Below, one piece after another: positions 9,110 through 18,633 of a stretch of 64,000 nt of DNA (positions within the stretch are counted from its first letter, which is position 1; each line of letters opens with the position of its first letter). Position numbers and translations under genes: made by a program. Below the pieces are notes generated by a model. That model was not told where the DNA came from, searched no databases, and saw only the letters and a list, made by a program, of their open reading frames with translations. Source of the stretch: Methylaequor sp045563055 (lineage in GTDB: Bacteria > Pseudomonadota > Alphaproteobacteria > Methylaequorales > Methylaequoraceae); the NCBI GenBank assembly GCA_045563055.1, contig JBJKUR010000014.1:15494-79493 (forward strand). Direction: 5' to 3'.

Positions 9110-9878
9110 ATATTTTTCCTCTAAAAGTAGTGCTGTTAGACGCTAATTTACTTTTTTCAATAAATCCTGACTTAAAACCTTTTCTTCCAGAAATAATAGC
9201 CATTTTCATTGATTCAGCCATTTCTATTGGATTTAATGACCTGGCTACAGAGGAATTTAATAAAACTCCGTCGAAGCCTAATTCCATAACTCTACAAGCA
9301 TCACTTGGCTTGCCTATCCCTGCATCTACAAAAACCTTGCCTGCACACATTTTTCTAATTGTCTCTAAATTGTGTTCGTTCCTAATTCCTAGACCTGACC
9401 CTATCGGGGAAACCAAAGGCATTACGACCTCACAACCAATATCCTCTAATCTTTTACATAGAACAGGATCATCAGAGCAATATGCAAAAATTTTAAATTT
9501 TTTCTTTATAAGTTCTTTGCATGTCTCGTAAAGCTCTATTGGGTCTGGGAGTAACATCTCTTGATCACTTATTAACTCTAATTTAATCCAATTAGTATTT
9601 AAGCTTTCTCTGGCCAATTCAGCTGTCAAAATTGCTTCTTTTTTTGTAAAACATCCCGCAGTGTTGGGAAGAAAGGTAAACTTTTTGTCAATTAAATCTA
9701 AATAATTAACTGTATCTTTAAAATTCATTCTTCTAATTGCAATTGTGATTATTTCTGTTTCAGATGATGATAATGATTTATTTAGTATACTTAGATTTGG
9801 AAACTGTGCCGTACCCATTATCAACCTTGATTTAAAATATTTACCGTCAATTTCCAGAAGATCCGATTCCATTATCAT
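9099..9878 (-). CDS. thiG: Thiazole synthase
   Basis: 259 residues. ThiG builds the thiazole phosphate of thiamine from 1-deoxyxylulose 5-phosphate, dehydroglycine and sulfur carried on ThiS. The N-terminus (KYFKSRLIMGTAQFPN) and the C-terminal phosphate loop region (VFVDAGIGKPSDACRVMELGFDGVLLNSSVA segment near 185-215) are typical of a TIM-barrel ThiG. ATG 9878 overlaps the thiS stop (ATGA), so ThiS and ThiG are translationally coupled. Length is usual for the family. Confidence 0.96.
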   Translation of the reverse strand: MIMESDLLEIDGKYFKSRLIMGTAQFPNLSILNKSLSSSETEIITIAIRRMNFKDTVNYLDLIDKKFTFLPNTAGCFTKKEAILTAELARESLNTNWIKLELISDQEMLLPDPIELYETCKELIKKKFKIFAYCSDDPVLCKRLEDIGCEVVMPLVSPIGSGLGIRNEHNLETIRKMCAGKVFVDAGIGKPSDACRVMELGFDGVLLNSSVARSLNPIEMAESMKMAIISGRKGFKSGFIEKSKLASNSTTFRGKISNF

Positions 9879-10105
9879 CCTCCAAAGAATGGTGAAACAA
9901 TTTCTATTCTATCAGATAAATTTATTTTTTTCCTTTTCCACTTATTTTTCTCAATTAATTGATTATTTACAGCGACAGCTAGTTTACATTTATCATCTAT
10001 TTTTTTTTTTAAGAAAAGAGTTATTAGGTCGTAAAGACAAGGATTTTCCAAGCCACATTTAAAATCCTCCCCATTGATTAAGTAGATATTTATCAAATTA
10101 GTCAT
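9875..10105 (-). CDS. thiS: ThiS, sulfur carrier protein of thiazole synthesis
   Basis: 76 residues with a beta-grasp pattern and the obligatory C-terminal Gly-Gly (SPFFGG) that is adenylated and thiocarboxylated. It is slightly longer than usual because of an insertion rich in lysine before RIEIVSPFFGG. It sits between thiO and thiG. The activating enzyme ThiF is not in this window. Confidence 0.93.
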   Translation of the reverse strand: MTNLINIYLINGEDFKCGLENPCLYDLITLFLKKKIDDKCKLAVAVNNQLIEKNKWKRKKINLSDRIEIVSPFFGG

Positions 10106-10127
10106 TTAAGAATGATAAACTAAAAAT

Positions 10128-11222
10128 TTATAAATTAAATCTTGAAGGAGAAAAAAATTTATCTTTGCTTAAAACTTCTTTATTAAATACATAGTTCGAG
10201 ATTATATCTGCGCTTTTAGGGGCCAACAAAATACCATGCCTGTAATGACCGAAGTTACATAAAATTTTATTATTAAAATCATTTAAGGGTCCAATTATCG
10301 GGCTTCCATCAATTGTAGTTGGTCTCAAACCAACTTTGATTTTATTTAAGCTCAAATCTTCTAATCTAGGGAATGATTCCCAAATTGAATTTATTAAAAA
10401 ATAAAGTTCATCTATTTTAATCTCATGATCAAAACCTTTTTCATCTTCGGTAGCACCAATAGCTAGCTTGCCATTATCTCTTGGAGCAATGTATATATTC
10501 CTAAACCATAAATTATGAGAAATAGTATTACATTTAGAATTCAATATCAATGAGACCCCCTTGACTGGCCTCAAAGGAATTTTTATTCCAAAAGAGTTTG
10601 ATATTATTTCACTACTCCATGCTCCACAAGCAATGATAATATTATCAAATTTATATGATTTATTTCCAAAAAAAACATTGCCGTCATCAAGTTTTAATTT
10701 GTCAATTTTTTTTCCGATCAAGTATTCTCCGTTCATTGAAATAATTTCTTCAATTAAAAATTTTTTTAATAGTACAGGATTCACTTGATCCTGATTTTTA
10801 CAAAATAAAGATGAGTAAACATTAGAGTTTAATGAAGGTTCAATTTTTAGTGTTTGATTTGCAGACAAAAGTTCTGTTTTATATCCAAGATTATCAAAAT
10901 AGTTTTTTTTAAATTTCAGTTTTTCATTATCATCCTGATTTAATGCAACCATTAAAGCACCGTTATCTTTGAATTTTATATAAGAATTTATAGGTTCAAG
11001 ATGGACAAATTCTTTCCAAGATTTTTTTGACTCAATCATTAAATTAAATAATTCTGATTCCAAAGGTTTAGCCTCAATTAAAGGAGCTAACATTCCAACG
11101 GCGGCATCAGACGAACTTCCTTTTAAACTGGGTGTGTCGAAGATCTTTACTTTCTTCCCTTTTTTCAACAAATTATAGGCTGTAAAGAGTCCTATAATTC
11201 CTGCACCAATAACTATTATCAT
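10128..11222 (-). CDS. thiO: Glycine oxidase, thiamine type
   Basis: 364 residues. ThiO oxidises glycine to dehydroglycine for ThiG using FAD. The FAD motif GAGIIG (6-11) opens the protein, and the C-terminal block with IDGSPIIGPL and FGHYRHGILLAP is typical of DAO-family glycine oxidases. Gene order thiO-thiS-thiG supports the thiamine assignment over D-amino-acid dehydrogenase. Only 63 AT-rich bases separate it from divergent msrB, too little for a TPP riboswitch; none is seen. Confidence 0.93.
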   Translation of the reverse strand: MIIVIGAGIIGLFTAYNLLKKGKKVKIFDTPSLKGSSSDAAVGMLAPLIEAKPLESELFNLMIESKKSWKEFVHLEPINSYIKFKDNGALMVALNQDDNEKLKFKKNYFDNLGYKTELLSANQTLKIEPSLNSNVYSSLFCKNQDQVNPVLLKKFLIEEIISMNGEYLIGKKIDKLKLDDGNVFFGNKSYKFDNIIIACGAWSSEIISNSFGIKIPLRPVKGVSLILNSKCNTISHNLWFRNIYIAPRDNGKLAIGATEDEKGFDHEIKIDELYFLINSIWESFPRLEDLSLNKIKVGLRPTTIDGSPIIGPLNDFNNKILCNFGHYRHGILLAPKSADIISNYVFNKEVLSKDKFFSPSRFNL

Positions 11223-11285
11223 AAAAAACTTATAAATATTAATATTTTCATTTTAATTTATAATAATATTATTATATGTGAATTA

Positions 11286-11666
11286 ATGAGGAAATCAGAA
11301 TTAAAATCAAAATTGTCTGAGCTGGCGTTTGATGTAACCCAAAATTCAGCAACAGAACCGCCTTTTACTGGTGAATTTTTTAATTTCTTTGAAAAAGGCA
11401 CTTACAAGTGCGTTTGTTGTGGTTCAAAATTGTTTAGTTCTGAAGATAAATTTAAATCTTCCAGCGGATGGCCAAGTTTTAGTTCAACTATCAACCAAAA
11501 TGCTATTAAGGAAATAAACGATTGCTCATTTGGGATGATTAGAGTAGAAGTGATTTGTTCAAGTTGTAAAGCTCATTTAGGTCACTTATTTGACGATGGG
11601 TCAGCACCCACTCAATTACGATATTGTATAAACTCTGTTGCATTAAGTTTCGATAAAGATGACTGA
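11286..11666 (+). CDS. msrB: Peptide-methionine (R)-S-oxide reductase
   Basis: 126 residues. MsrB repairs R-methionine sulfoxide in proteins. Two CxxC zinc motifs (CVCCGS and CSSC) and the catalytic cysteine in LRYCINSVAL are present, with the conserved SGWPSF substrate loop. It overlaps hemA by eight bases, so they are probably one transcript. Confidence 0.96.
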   Translation: MRKSELKSKLSELAFDVTQNSATEPPFTGEFFNFFEKGTYKCVCCGSKLFSSEDKFKSSSGWPSFSSTINQNAIKEINDCSFGMIRVEVICSSCKAHLGHLFDDGSAPTQLRYCINSVALSFDKDD

Positions 11667-12873
11667 TTATTTAAAATACTTCAAAAAAAATCTTGATACC
11701 CTTAAAATAGAGGGTAACTACAGAGTTTTTGCAGATTTAGAAAAGTTGGCTGGTGATTTTCCTCAAGCTTTAAACTATAAAGATGATTCCGTATCAGAAG
11801 TTACAGTTTGGTGTAGCAACGATTATCTTGGTATGAGCCAAAATAAAATGGTACTTGCTAATATGATGGACGCATTGAAAAAGGTAGGTGCAGGTTCTGG
11901 TGGCACAAGAAATATATCAGGTACAAACCACTATCATGTTCTACTTGAAAGAGAGTTGTGCTATCTTCACCAGAAAGAGTCAGCTCTACTTTTCAACTCA
12001 GGCTACCTTGCGAATCAAGCTACACTCTCAACGCTTGGAAAAAAACTTCCAGATTGTATTTTTTTCTCAGATGAAAAGAATCATGCATCCATGATTCAAG
12101 GAATTAAAAACTCAGGAGCTAGTAAGGTTATCTTTAAACACAATGATCTAGAAAATTTAGAAAAGAACTTAATTAAATACTCCCATCACAAGTATAAAAT
12201 TATAGCATTTGAATCCGTGTACTCAATGGATGGAGATTTTTCTCAAATAAAATCAATATGCTCCCTAGCAAAAAAATATAGTGCACTTACATTTTTAGAT
12301 GAAGTTCATGCTGTTGGAATTTATGGTCAGAGAGGTGCAGGAGTTGCAGAACAACAAGGTGTGATGGATCAGGTTGACATTATTCAGGGAACATTAGCCA
12401 AAGCATTTGGAGTCATTGGTGGATACATATCTGGTAAAAAAGAAACTATAGATTTTATTAGAAGTTTTTCATCAGGCTTTATTTTTACAACATCTTTGCC
12501 CCCATGCATTGCAGCAGGTGCATATACTTCGATAAGACATTTAAAATTTTCTTCAAAAGAGCGAGAAAATCTTTTTAAAGTAGTAAAAGAAGTAAAAGCA
12601 CTTTTGAGAAAAAATAATATCCCTTTTATCGATAATAATAGTCATATTATTCCAGTTATAATTGGGAATCCTATTTTGTGTAAAAAAGCTAGTCAGATTT
12701 TATTAGATGATTATAACGTTTACGTTCAACCAATAAACTTTCCCACCGTCCCCAAGGGAACGGAGAGGTTAAGAATCACTGCTTCACCTCAACACTCCTC
12801 TAAAATGATAAAGAAACTTGTTACTGCACTAAGTACAGTTTTTAAAACTCTAAATATAAATAAAGCAGCTTAA
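11659..12873 (+). CDS. hemA: 5-aminolevulinate synthase (C4 pathway)
   Basis: 404 residues. It condenses glycine with succinyl-CoA, the first step of haem synthesis in alphaproteobacteria. PLP enzyme features: substrate region GAGSGGTRNISGT (77-89), the Asp-x-x-His pair DEVH (214-217) and the PLP lysine in GTLAKAFG (Lys248). These and the N-terminal NYRVFADLEKL identify ALAS rather than KBL or BioF in the same fold family. It abuts convergent pdxH, which supplies its PLP cofactor, with zero bases between stops. Confidence 0.95.
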   Translation: MTDYLKYFKKNLDTLKIEGNYRVFADLEKLAGDFPQALNYKDDSVSEVTVWCSNDYLGMSQNKMVLANMMDALKKVGAGSGGTRNISGTNHYHVLLERELCYLHQKESALLFNSGYLANQATLSTLGKKLPDCIFFSDEKNHASMIQGIKNSGASKVIFKHNDLENLEKNLIKYSHHKYKIIAFESVYSMDGDFSQIKSICSLAKKYSALTFLDEVHAVGIYGQRGAGVAEQQGVMDQVDIIQGTLAKAFGVIGGYISGKKETIDFIRSFSSGFIFTTSLPPCIAAGAYTSIRHLKFSSKERENLFKVVKEVKALLRKNNIPFIDNNSHIIPVIIGNPILCKKASQILLDDYNVYVQPINFPTVPKGTERLRITASPQHSSKMIKKLVTALSTVFKTLNINKAA

Positions 12874-13443
12874 TTAAGGAGAGAGAAGTTTTCTTTCCCA
12901 AACTTTTCTTTTTAATTTATATAATTCTCTTTTATGAAGTCTAAACTCACCTTGTTGCCAAAACTCAAATTCTATGGGTGATATTTTAATTCCAACCCAG
13001 TAATCTGGTCTTGGCACTGCAAAGCCATCAAATTTTTCATTGTAAAATTTTTCTTTCTGGGATAGCTCGTTACCCGAAACAATTTCACTTGATTGATTTG
13101 ATACCCATGCGCCTATTTGACTTTTTCTAGGTCTGGTGGAGAAATATTCATCTGAAATGCTGCTATTAACAATACTCCCCTTTCCCACAACCCTAATTTG
13201 TTTATTAAGTTCCTCCCAATAAAAGCACATTGATATTTTGGGGTTTTGTTTGAAATGTTTTCCTTTGTTACTTGAAAGGTTTGTGAAAAAAACAAAACCA
13301 TCATCTAGGATTAATTTTAGCAGAACCATTCTAACATGTGGTTGATCATTATAAGAAGTAGCAAGTGCGAAGGCAGTATGATCAAAAGGATATTTTTTTT
13401 TTGCTAAATCAAACCAAAGTTTAAATTTTTTAAAAGGATTCAT
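12874..13443 (-). CDS. pdxH: Pyridoxine/pyridoxamine 5'-phosphate oxidase
   Basis: 189 residues. PdxH is an FMN enzyme that makes pyridoxal 5'-phosphate. Seen: the N-terminal FMN-binding split barrel with RMVLLKLILDDGFVFFTN, the SxxSR-like STRPRKSQIGAW block, and the C-terminal PDYWVGIKISPIEFEFWQ...RLHKR signature. Slightly short (E. coli 218) because the N-terminal arm is reduced. The neighbouring hemA uses PLP. Confidence 0.95.
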   Translation of the reverse strand: MNPFKKFKLWFDLAKKKYPFDHTAFALATSYNDQPHVRMVLLKLILDDGFVFFTNLSSNKGKHFKQNPKISMCFYWEELNKQIRVVGKGSIVNSSISDEYFSTRPRKSQIGAWVSNQSSEIVSGNELSQKEKFYNEKFDGFAVPRPDYWVGIKISPIEFEFWQQGEFRLHKRELYKLKRKVWERKLLSP

Positions 13444-13517
13444 TCTATCTTTTTTGTTGTAAATATAATATAAGATTATTAAACAATAGCTTAATATTCA
13501 ATTGGGATATAAAAACT

Positions 13518-14330
13518 ATGAATTCAATAATTAATTTAAATGGAAAAAAGGGTGTGATTCTAGGAATAGCCAATGAAAAATCAATTGCATGGGGTATTGC
13601 AGAAAATTTAAGAAAATTTGGAGCAGATTTAGCATTTTCGTTTGTCAATGAATCCATAAAAAAAAGAGTGATTCCACTTGCTAGTAAATGTGATTCAGAC
13701 TTGGTATTTGAATGCGACGCTTCTTCAGATAAAAGCATTGATAATTTTTTTAAAGAAATCGAAAAAGAATGGGGCACCTTTGATTTTCTAGTTCATTCAA
13801 TTGCTTTTTCAGACAAGAATGAATTGAAAGGTGACTATGTTAATACAACTAGATCTAACTTTCTTAACACACTAGATATATCATGTTACTCCTTAACAGC
13901 TCTTTGTCAAAGAGCACAAAACTGCATGAATGAGGGAGGAAAAATTCTAACATTGTCATATCTGGGTGCGGAAAGAGTTATGCCACATTACAATGTTATG
14001 GGAGTTGCAAAAGCCGCTTTGGAAACTAGTGTTAAATATATAGCAGTTGATCTTGGTAAAAAAAATATAAGAGTTAATGCAATTTCAGCCGGTCCAATGA
14101 AAACTTTAGCTGCATCTGGTATTTCTGATTTTAGATATATACTTAAATGGAATGAATATAATTCTCCACTTCAAAGAATAACAAACACAGATGAAGTAGG
14201 TAAAAATGCAGTTTATCTTTTATCAGATTTATCCTCCGGCGTTACAGGTGAGGTTATACATGTAGATTGTGGATATCACGTAGTTGGAATGAAATCAGTT
14301 GATGCACCAGATATAACGGTTGAAAAATAA
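13518..14330 (+). CDS. fabI: Enoyl-[acyl-carrier-protein] reductase (NADH)
   Basis: 270 residues. FabI catalyses the last reduction in each cycle of fatty acid elongation. SDR-type fold with the FabI spacing Tyr148, Tyr158 and Lys165 (Y-x6-K: YNVMGVAK) and the N-terminal GIANEKSIAWGIA cofactor loop. The ATG of aroC follows the TAA immediately (no gap), so the two genes are likely cotranscribed. The 74-base spacer from divergent pdxH should hold its promoter. Confidence 0.97.
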   Translation: MNSIINLNGKKGVILGIANEKSIAWGIAENLRKFGADLAFSFVNESIKKRVIPLASKCDSDLVFECDASSDKSIDNFFKEIEKEWGTFDFLVHSIAFSDKNELKGDYVNTTRSNFLNTLDISCYSLTALCQRAQNCMNEGGKILTLSYLGAERVMPHYNVMGVAKAALETSVKYIAVDLGKKNIRVNAISAGPMKTLAASGISDFRYILKWNEYNSPLQRITNTDEVGKNAVYLLSDLSSGVTGEVIHVDCGYHVVGMKSVDAPDITVEK

Positions 14331-15401
14331 ATGACAGGTAGTTCAATTGGACAAATTTTTAGAGTTACCACCTGGGGTGAAAGTCATGGTGAAGCAATAG
14401 GATGTGTGATTGAAGGTGTTCCTCCTAAACTATCACTCACTGAAGATTATATTCAAAAATTTCTTGACAGAAGGAAACCTGGCCAATCTAAATTCACAAC
14501 TCAAAGGAAAGAGGAAGACAAAGTTAAAATTCTTTCAGGAGTTTTTAAAAAAAAAACCACTGGGACACCAATTTCATTAATAATTTATAATTCCGATCAA
14601 AAGTCAAAAGACTACGAAGATATAAAGAATAAGTTCAGGCCAGGTCACGCAGATTTTACATATCAAATGAAATACGGAATTAGAGATTATAGAGGTGGTG
14701 GAAGAGCTTCTGCCAGAGAAACTGCAATGAGAGTTGCAGCTGGAGCTGTGGCACAAAAAATATTAGGAAAAAAAATTAAGATAAAAGGCGCATTGATACA
14801 AATTGGAAATAAAAGAATCAATAACTCAAACTGGGACTGGGATGAAGTTAATAACAACAACCTTTTCTGTCCAGACTCTAGAACCCTTCCAATATGGGAA
14901 AGATATTTAAGAAAGGTAAGAAAAGAGGGTTCTTCCATTGGAGCTGTGATACAAATTAATGCTACCGGTGTTCAACCAGGTTTGGGAGAACCTATTTTCT
15001 CAAAGATAGATGCACTAATTGCGCAAGGTATGATGAGTATCCCTGCTGTCAAAGGAGTGGAGATAGGCAACGGATTTAAAAGCGCGGAATTAAGAGGTGA
15101 AGAGAATGCTGACGAAATTAGATCGAAAAATAAACAAATAATTTTTGAATCAAATAACTCTGGAGGCACTCTGGGAGGAATCACATCAGGACAAGATATA
15201 ATTGTCAAATTTGCTGTTAAACCCACAAGTTCAATTCTAAATGAAAGAAAGACAGTGGATTTATCAAAAAAGAATACATCGATTATTACCAAAGGAAGGC
15301 ATGACCCTTGTGTGGGGATTAGAGCTGTACCTGTTGGTGAGGCTATGCTTTCTATAATACTAGCTGACTGTTACTTACTTCAAAAAAAAAATAAAATTTA
15401 A
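14331..15401 (+). CDS. aroC: Chorismate synthase
   Basis: 356 residues. AroC converts EPSP to chorismate with reduced FMN. Signatures: TTWGESHGEAIG near the N-terminus, RPGHADFTYQMKYG, GGGRASARETA and the C-terminal DPCVGIRAVPVGEAM. Full length. It directly follows fabI, an alphaproteobacterial arrangement. Confidence 0.98.
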   Translation: MTGSSIGQIFRVTTWGESHGEAIGCVIEGVPPKLSLTEDYIQKFLDRRKPGQSKFTTQRKEEDKVKILSGVFKKKTTGTPISLIIYNSDQKSKDYEDIKNKFRPGHADFTYQMKYGIRDYRGGGRASARETAMRVAAGAVAQKILGKKIKIKGALIQIGNKRINNSNWDWDEVNNNNLFCPDSRTLPIWERYLRKVRKEGSSIGAVIQINATGVQPGLGEPIFSKIDALIAQGMMSIPAVKGVEIGNGFKSAELRGEENADEIRSKNKQIIFESNNSGGTLGGITSGQDIIVKFAVKPTSSILNERKTVDLSKKNTSIITKGRHDPCVGIRAVPVGEAMLSIILADCYLLQKKNKI

Positions 15402-15404
15402 TTA

Positions 15405-16169
15405 TTAATTATTTATGTAAATAAAAAATTCTTTATTACCCTTTTGCCCAAAAATTGAACTTTGAATTATTCTTGTTGAAATATTTTTGAAATTGATTTT
15501 AAACCAATTATCAATTTCCTCACACACTCTGCTGTGAATTTTATCATCTTTGATAATACCACCTTTACCAACTTCATTTCTATTGGCTTCAAATTGGGGT
15601 TTAATTAGTGAAAGTATCTGGAATCTATCAGCTAAAAAATTCTTGATTGGCAACATAACTTTTTTTAAAGAAATAAAACTTACGTCACAAACAACTAAAT
15701 CAATTTTTTCAGGAATCAAACTAATATTTAAGTCTTTGACATTCGTTCTCTCAAGTAAAACTATATTTCTGGTATTTCGAAGTTTCCAATCAAACTGTCC
15801 GTAACCAACATCTACTGCATATATCTTTTTAACATTTCTTTTAATTAACACCTCACTAAAACCACCAGTGGAGCAACCTATATCTAAACAAGTTTTATGC
15901 CTAACATTAATTGCTAACTTCTTAATTGCATTTTCAAGCTTAATGCCTCCTCTTGAAACCCATTCATGCTCATTTTTTTTTAATTTCAAAGTTGTATTAG
16001 ACTTAACAATCTTTCCTGGTTTGTCAATTTTCACATCGTTAACATAGACTTTACCAGAAATAATCATTGCAATGGCTTTATTTCTTGAATCAACAAGATT
16101 CAACTCTTTTAAAACAACGTCTATTCTAGATTTATTTAAAGATTGAGGGATTTTATGTTTTAAAAACAT
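15405..16169 (-). CDS. tlyA: TlyA-type rRNA 2'-O-methyltransferase (S4 + FtsJ)
   Basis: 254 residues. An S4 RNA-binding domain (about 13-70, with SRIDVVLKELNL and NDVKIDKPGK) is followed by an FtsJ-like SAM domain with motif I LDIGCSTGGFSEVL near residue 95. Family members methylate cytidine 2'-OH in rRNA; some were first called haemolysins. It immediately follows ispA with no gap. In many alphaproteobacteria dxs sits between these two; it is absent here. Confidence 0.88.
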   Translation of the reverse strand: MFLKHKIPQSLNKSRIDVVLKELNLVDSRNKAIAMIISGKVYVNDVKIDKPGKIVKSNTTLKLKKNEHEWVSRGGIKLENAIKKLAINVRHKTCLDIGCSTGGFSEVLIKRNVKKIYAVDVGYGQFDWKLRNTRNIVLLERTNVKDLNISLIPEKIDLVVCDVSFISLKKVMLPIKNFLADRFQILSLIKPQFEANRNEVGKGGIIKDDKIHSRVCEEIDNWFKINFKNISTRIIQSSIFGQKGNKEFFIYINN

Positions 16170-17048
16170 TTATACATTCCTTGAAATCACAAAGTTTGTA
16201 AGATCGATCACTCTGTCTGCTTTCTTTCCAAAATGTTTTAAAAGTTTAATAGATTCATAAATAAGTTCTTGAGATTTTTTTTTTGCTTTTTGCTTGCCGT
16301 AATATGAAATCAATGTTTGTTTTCCTCTTGAGGAATCTTTATTTACCTTTTTACCTAATTTTTTTTCATCACCTTCAATGTCTAAGAGATCGTCTTTGAT
16401 TTGAAAAGCAAGCCCAAGGTTCTGAGCAAACTTTTTAAATAAATCTAAGTCTTCTTTTTCTGCTAAAATAGGTCCAGCTATACAACAAAATTTAAACAGC
16501 TCCCCAGTTTTTAGTTCTTGAAGTATAAGAATCTGTTCTAGTGTAAGTTTTTTCTTTTCTGCATCTAAATCTAACATTTGTCCACCAACCATTCCCAAAG
16601 CACCTGACGCTTTTGAAAGTTCATTAATTAAATTACATCTAACTTGGGCATTAGTGTGAGTTTCTTTGTCTGATAGGATTTGAAAAGATAATGATTGAAA
16701 TGCGTCTCCAACAAGGATTGCAGTAGCATCATCAAATTTTTTATGGCAGGTTATGTGTCCTCTTCTTAAATCGTCGTCATCCATTGCAGGAAGATCGTCG
16801 TGAACCAGAGAATAACAGTGTATAAATTCTATTGCAACTGCAGATCTCATCGCACTATTAATATCCACGCCATAAATTTTAGCTATTTCAATTAAAAAAA
16901 GTGGTCTCAACCTTTTCCCTCCAACTTGAATAGCATAAATCATTGCCTCATAAAGTTTTGAGGAAAACTTATTAGTTGGCACCATTTTTACAAGAAAACT
17001 ATCAAACTTCACTGCAAAATCGGAAATAAATTTTTCAACATTTTGCAT
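16170..17048 (-). CDS. ispA: Geranyl/farnesyl diphosphate synthase
   Basis: 292 residues. It chains IPP and DMAPP to geranyl and farnesyl diphosphate. First Asp-rich motif DDLPAMDDDD (84-93), second DDLLDIEGDEKKLGK, and GGKRLRP (43-49). It starts one base inside the xseB stop and is followed by tlyA. It can provide FPP for quinone and cell-wall lipid carriers and, via crtE, the carotenoid branch at 27212-32660. Confidence 0.95.
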   Translation of the reverse strand: MQNVEKFISDFAVKFDSFLVKMVPTNKFSSKLYEAMIYAIQVGGKRLRPLFLIEIAKIYGVDINSAMRSAVAIEFIHCYSLVHDDLPAMDDDDLRRGHITCHKKFDDATAILVGDAFQSLSFQILSDKETHTNAQVRCNLINELSKASGALGMVGGQMLDLDAEKKKLTLEQILILQELKTGELFKFCCIAGPILAEKEDLDLFKKFAQNLGLAFQIKDDLLDIEGDEKKLGKKVNKDSSRGKQTLISYYGKQKAKKKSQELIYESIKLLKHFGKKADRVIDLTNFVISRNV

Positions 17049-17284
17049 TACTCTTTGTCTTTATTTTCTTTATTATCTAATACGGTTTTAATCTTCATTT
17101 CCGCATCCTTTAATTTTTTTTCACAAAAATTTTTAAGAAGAACCCCTTGTTCATAATATTTTATCGAATCGTCTAAAGTAACATTTCCATCCTCAAGAAG
17201 TTGAGTTATTTGCTGAAGTCTCTCAAAGGCATCTTCATAGGAAAGACTGTCAATTTTTTTATCAAGAAGTTTGTTCATTTGCAA
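17048..17284 (-). CDS. xseB: Exodeoxyribonuclease VII small subunit
   Basis: 78 residues. XseB joins XseA in single-strand exonuclease VII. The family core SYEDAFERLQQITQLLEDGNVTLDDSIKYYEQG is fully recognisable (cited in parts: SYEDAFERL, LEDGNVTLDDS, YYEQG). The gene leads the xseB-ispA-tlyA group, a common alphaproteobacterial order. XseA is elsewhere. Confidence 0.95.
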   Translation of the reverse strand: MQMNKLLDKKIDSLSYEDAFERLQQITQLLEDGNVTLDDSIKYYEQGVLLKNFCEKKLKDAEMKIKTVLDNKENKDKE

Positions 17285-17295
17285 TTATTTGGTAA

Positions 17296-17556
17296 TTAAT
17301 ATTTTTCTAACCTAAAATCAATTTCATTACCATCAAGATAATTTTTTTTTAAAATTTTGATACTCACACTTTTAGTTAGATTTTCTATATCTAGGTTTGC
17401 TTTTGGGTCATCTGTCTTAACAAGAATGATATCTCCTTTATTAATTTCTTTAAATATTTTAGATATTTTTAAAACAGGTAGAGGGCATTTTAACCCTAAT
17501 AAATTTAATTTATAAATCTTTTTTTTCATTTTATATTCATCAAAAAAATCTTGCAT
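17296..17556 (-). CDS. TusA/SirA-family sulfur-carrier-like protein
   Basis: 86 residues from ATG 17556, or 77 from ATG 17529; neither has a clear ribosome site. The family motif LGLKCPLPVLK carries the sulfur-accepting cysteine and the CPxP turn. TusA-like proteins relay sulfane sulfur for tRNA thiolation or other sulfur transfer; the exact partner is unknown. It lies 11 bases upstream of xseB on the same strand, so it may share a transcript. Confidence 0.85.
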   Translation of the reverse strand: MQDFFDEYKMKKKIYKLNLLGLKCPLPVLKISKIFKEINKGDIILVKTDDPKANLDIENLTKSVSIKILKKNYLDGNEIDFRLEKY

Positions 17557-17623
17557 TGACAGCAGTTTTAAAATTAGTATAGAAGTTAATTAAATATATT
17601 TAAATTAAATAGTAATTAAGCCA

Positions 17624-18631
17624 ATGTTTTCAAAATTATTAAAAAATTTAACCCATATTTCGAATGCTATCATTTTATGCTTCAGTATTTATTTTTTAAT
17701 GCCGGTGTCTTCTCAAGCAAACAACCTTGATGTTATTAGAATCGGTTCACTACAGTATGGGAGTGTTAATTGGGAACTTAAATTAATTAAGGATCTTGAG
17801 CTAGACCTTGAAAACGACTTTAGAATTGAAATAGTCGAACTTGCTAGTAAGAATGCTGCTGCTGTTGCTTTGCAAGGAGGAGCGGTAGATATTATTGTAA
17901 CTGATTGGTTTTGGGTATCCAGACAAAGAAATGAGGGTCGTTTATTTTCTTTTGTTCCTCACTCTATGGCTGCAGGAGGATTAATTGTTTCTAAGGATTC
18001 TCCAATAAAAAGTGAAATTGACCTCGAGGGAAAGAAAATTGGGATTGCAGGTGGTCAAGTTGATAAAGGTTGGTTAATTTTTAGAGCTTATTTCAAACAA
18101 CAGTATGGAAAAGAATTAAAAGACTTAAGTAGACAGATTTTTGGTGCTCCACCTCTTTTGAATAAAAAAATTGAACAGGATAGTTTTGATGCAATTTTAA
18201 CTTATTGGCCCTATCAAGCCAAACTTTTAACAAATGACAATTTCAAAAAAGTGATTAATATTACAGACATATTGACTAAACTAGAATTACCAAAGGGTAT
18301 TCCGGTTATAGGATGGGTTTTCAAAGACGATTGGGCATCTTCTAAAAATAAATTACTTAATAAATTCCTTGCTACATCGAAAAAAACAAAAAAAATCATG
18401 TTGGAATCAGATGAAATTTGGACAAAAGTTAGACCTTTCATGAATGCTGATGATGATCAACTTTTCCTCAATCTCCGAGATATCTATAGAGAAGGAATTC
18501 CATCGAAAGATTTTACAAGCAAACAAATAGATGGTTCAAAAAAACTATACTCAATTCTAGCAGAAGTTGGTGGCAAAGAATTAGTTGGAAAAGCTGAAAA
18601 CCTGGCGCCTGGTACCTTCTGGACAAAATAA
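17624..18631 (+). CDS. ABC importer periplasmic binding protein (NMT1/SsuA/TauA-like)
   Basis: 335 residues. A signal peptide ends around SSQA (cut after residue 32). The mature protein is a type II binding-protein fold of the NMT1/SsuA class: early IGSLQYGSVNWELKLIKD, then ELASKNAAAVALQGGAVDIIVTDW and a domain-swap region after VDKGWLIFRAY. The class binds sulfonates, nitrate/bicarbonate or pyrimidine precursors. The ligand is not predictable; the sequence IVTDWFWVSRQR is reminiscent of a sub-group seen in alphaproteobacteria with no settled substrate. It heads an operon with permease and ATPase. Confidence 0.85.
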   Translation: MFSKLLKNLTHISNAIILCFSIYFLMPVSSQANNLDVIRIGSLQYGSVNWELKLIKDLELDLENDFRIEIVELASKNAAAVALQGGAVDIIVTDWFWVSRQRNEGRLFSFVPHSMAAGGLIVSKDSPIKSEIDLEGKKIGIAGGQVDKGWLIFRAYFKQQYGKELKDLSRQIFGAPPLLNKKIEQDSFDAILTYWPYQAKLLTNDNFKKVINITDILTKLELPKGIPVIGWVFKDDWASSKNKLLNKFLATSKKTKKIMLESDEIWTKVRPFMNADDDQLFLNLRDIYREGIPSKDFTSKQIDGSKKLYSILAEVGGKELVGKAENLAPGTFWTK

Positions 18632-18633
18632 AA

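Noticed and set aside
11223..11285. Possible riboswitch before thiO
   Set aside because: Only 63 almost pure A/T bases; no TPP aptamer blocks.
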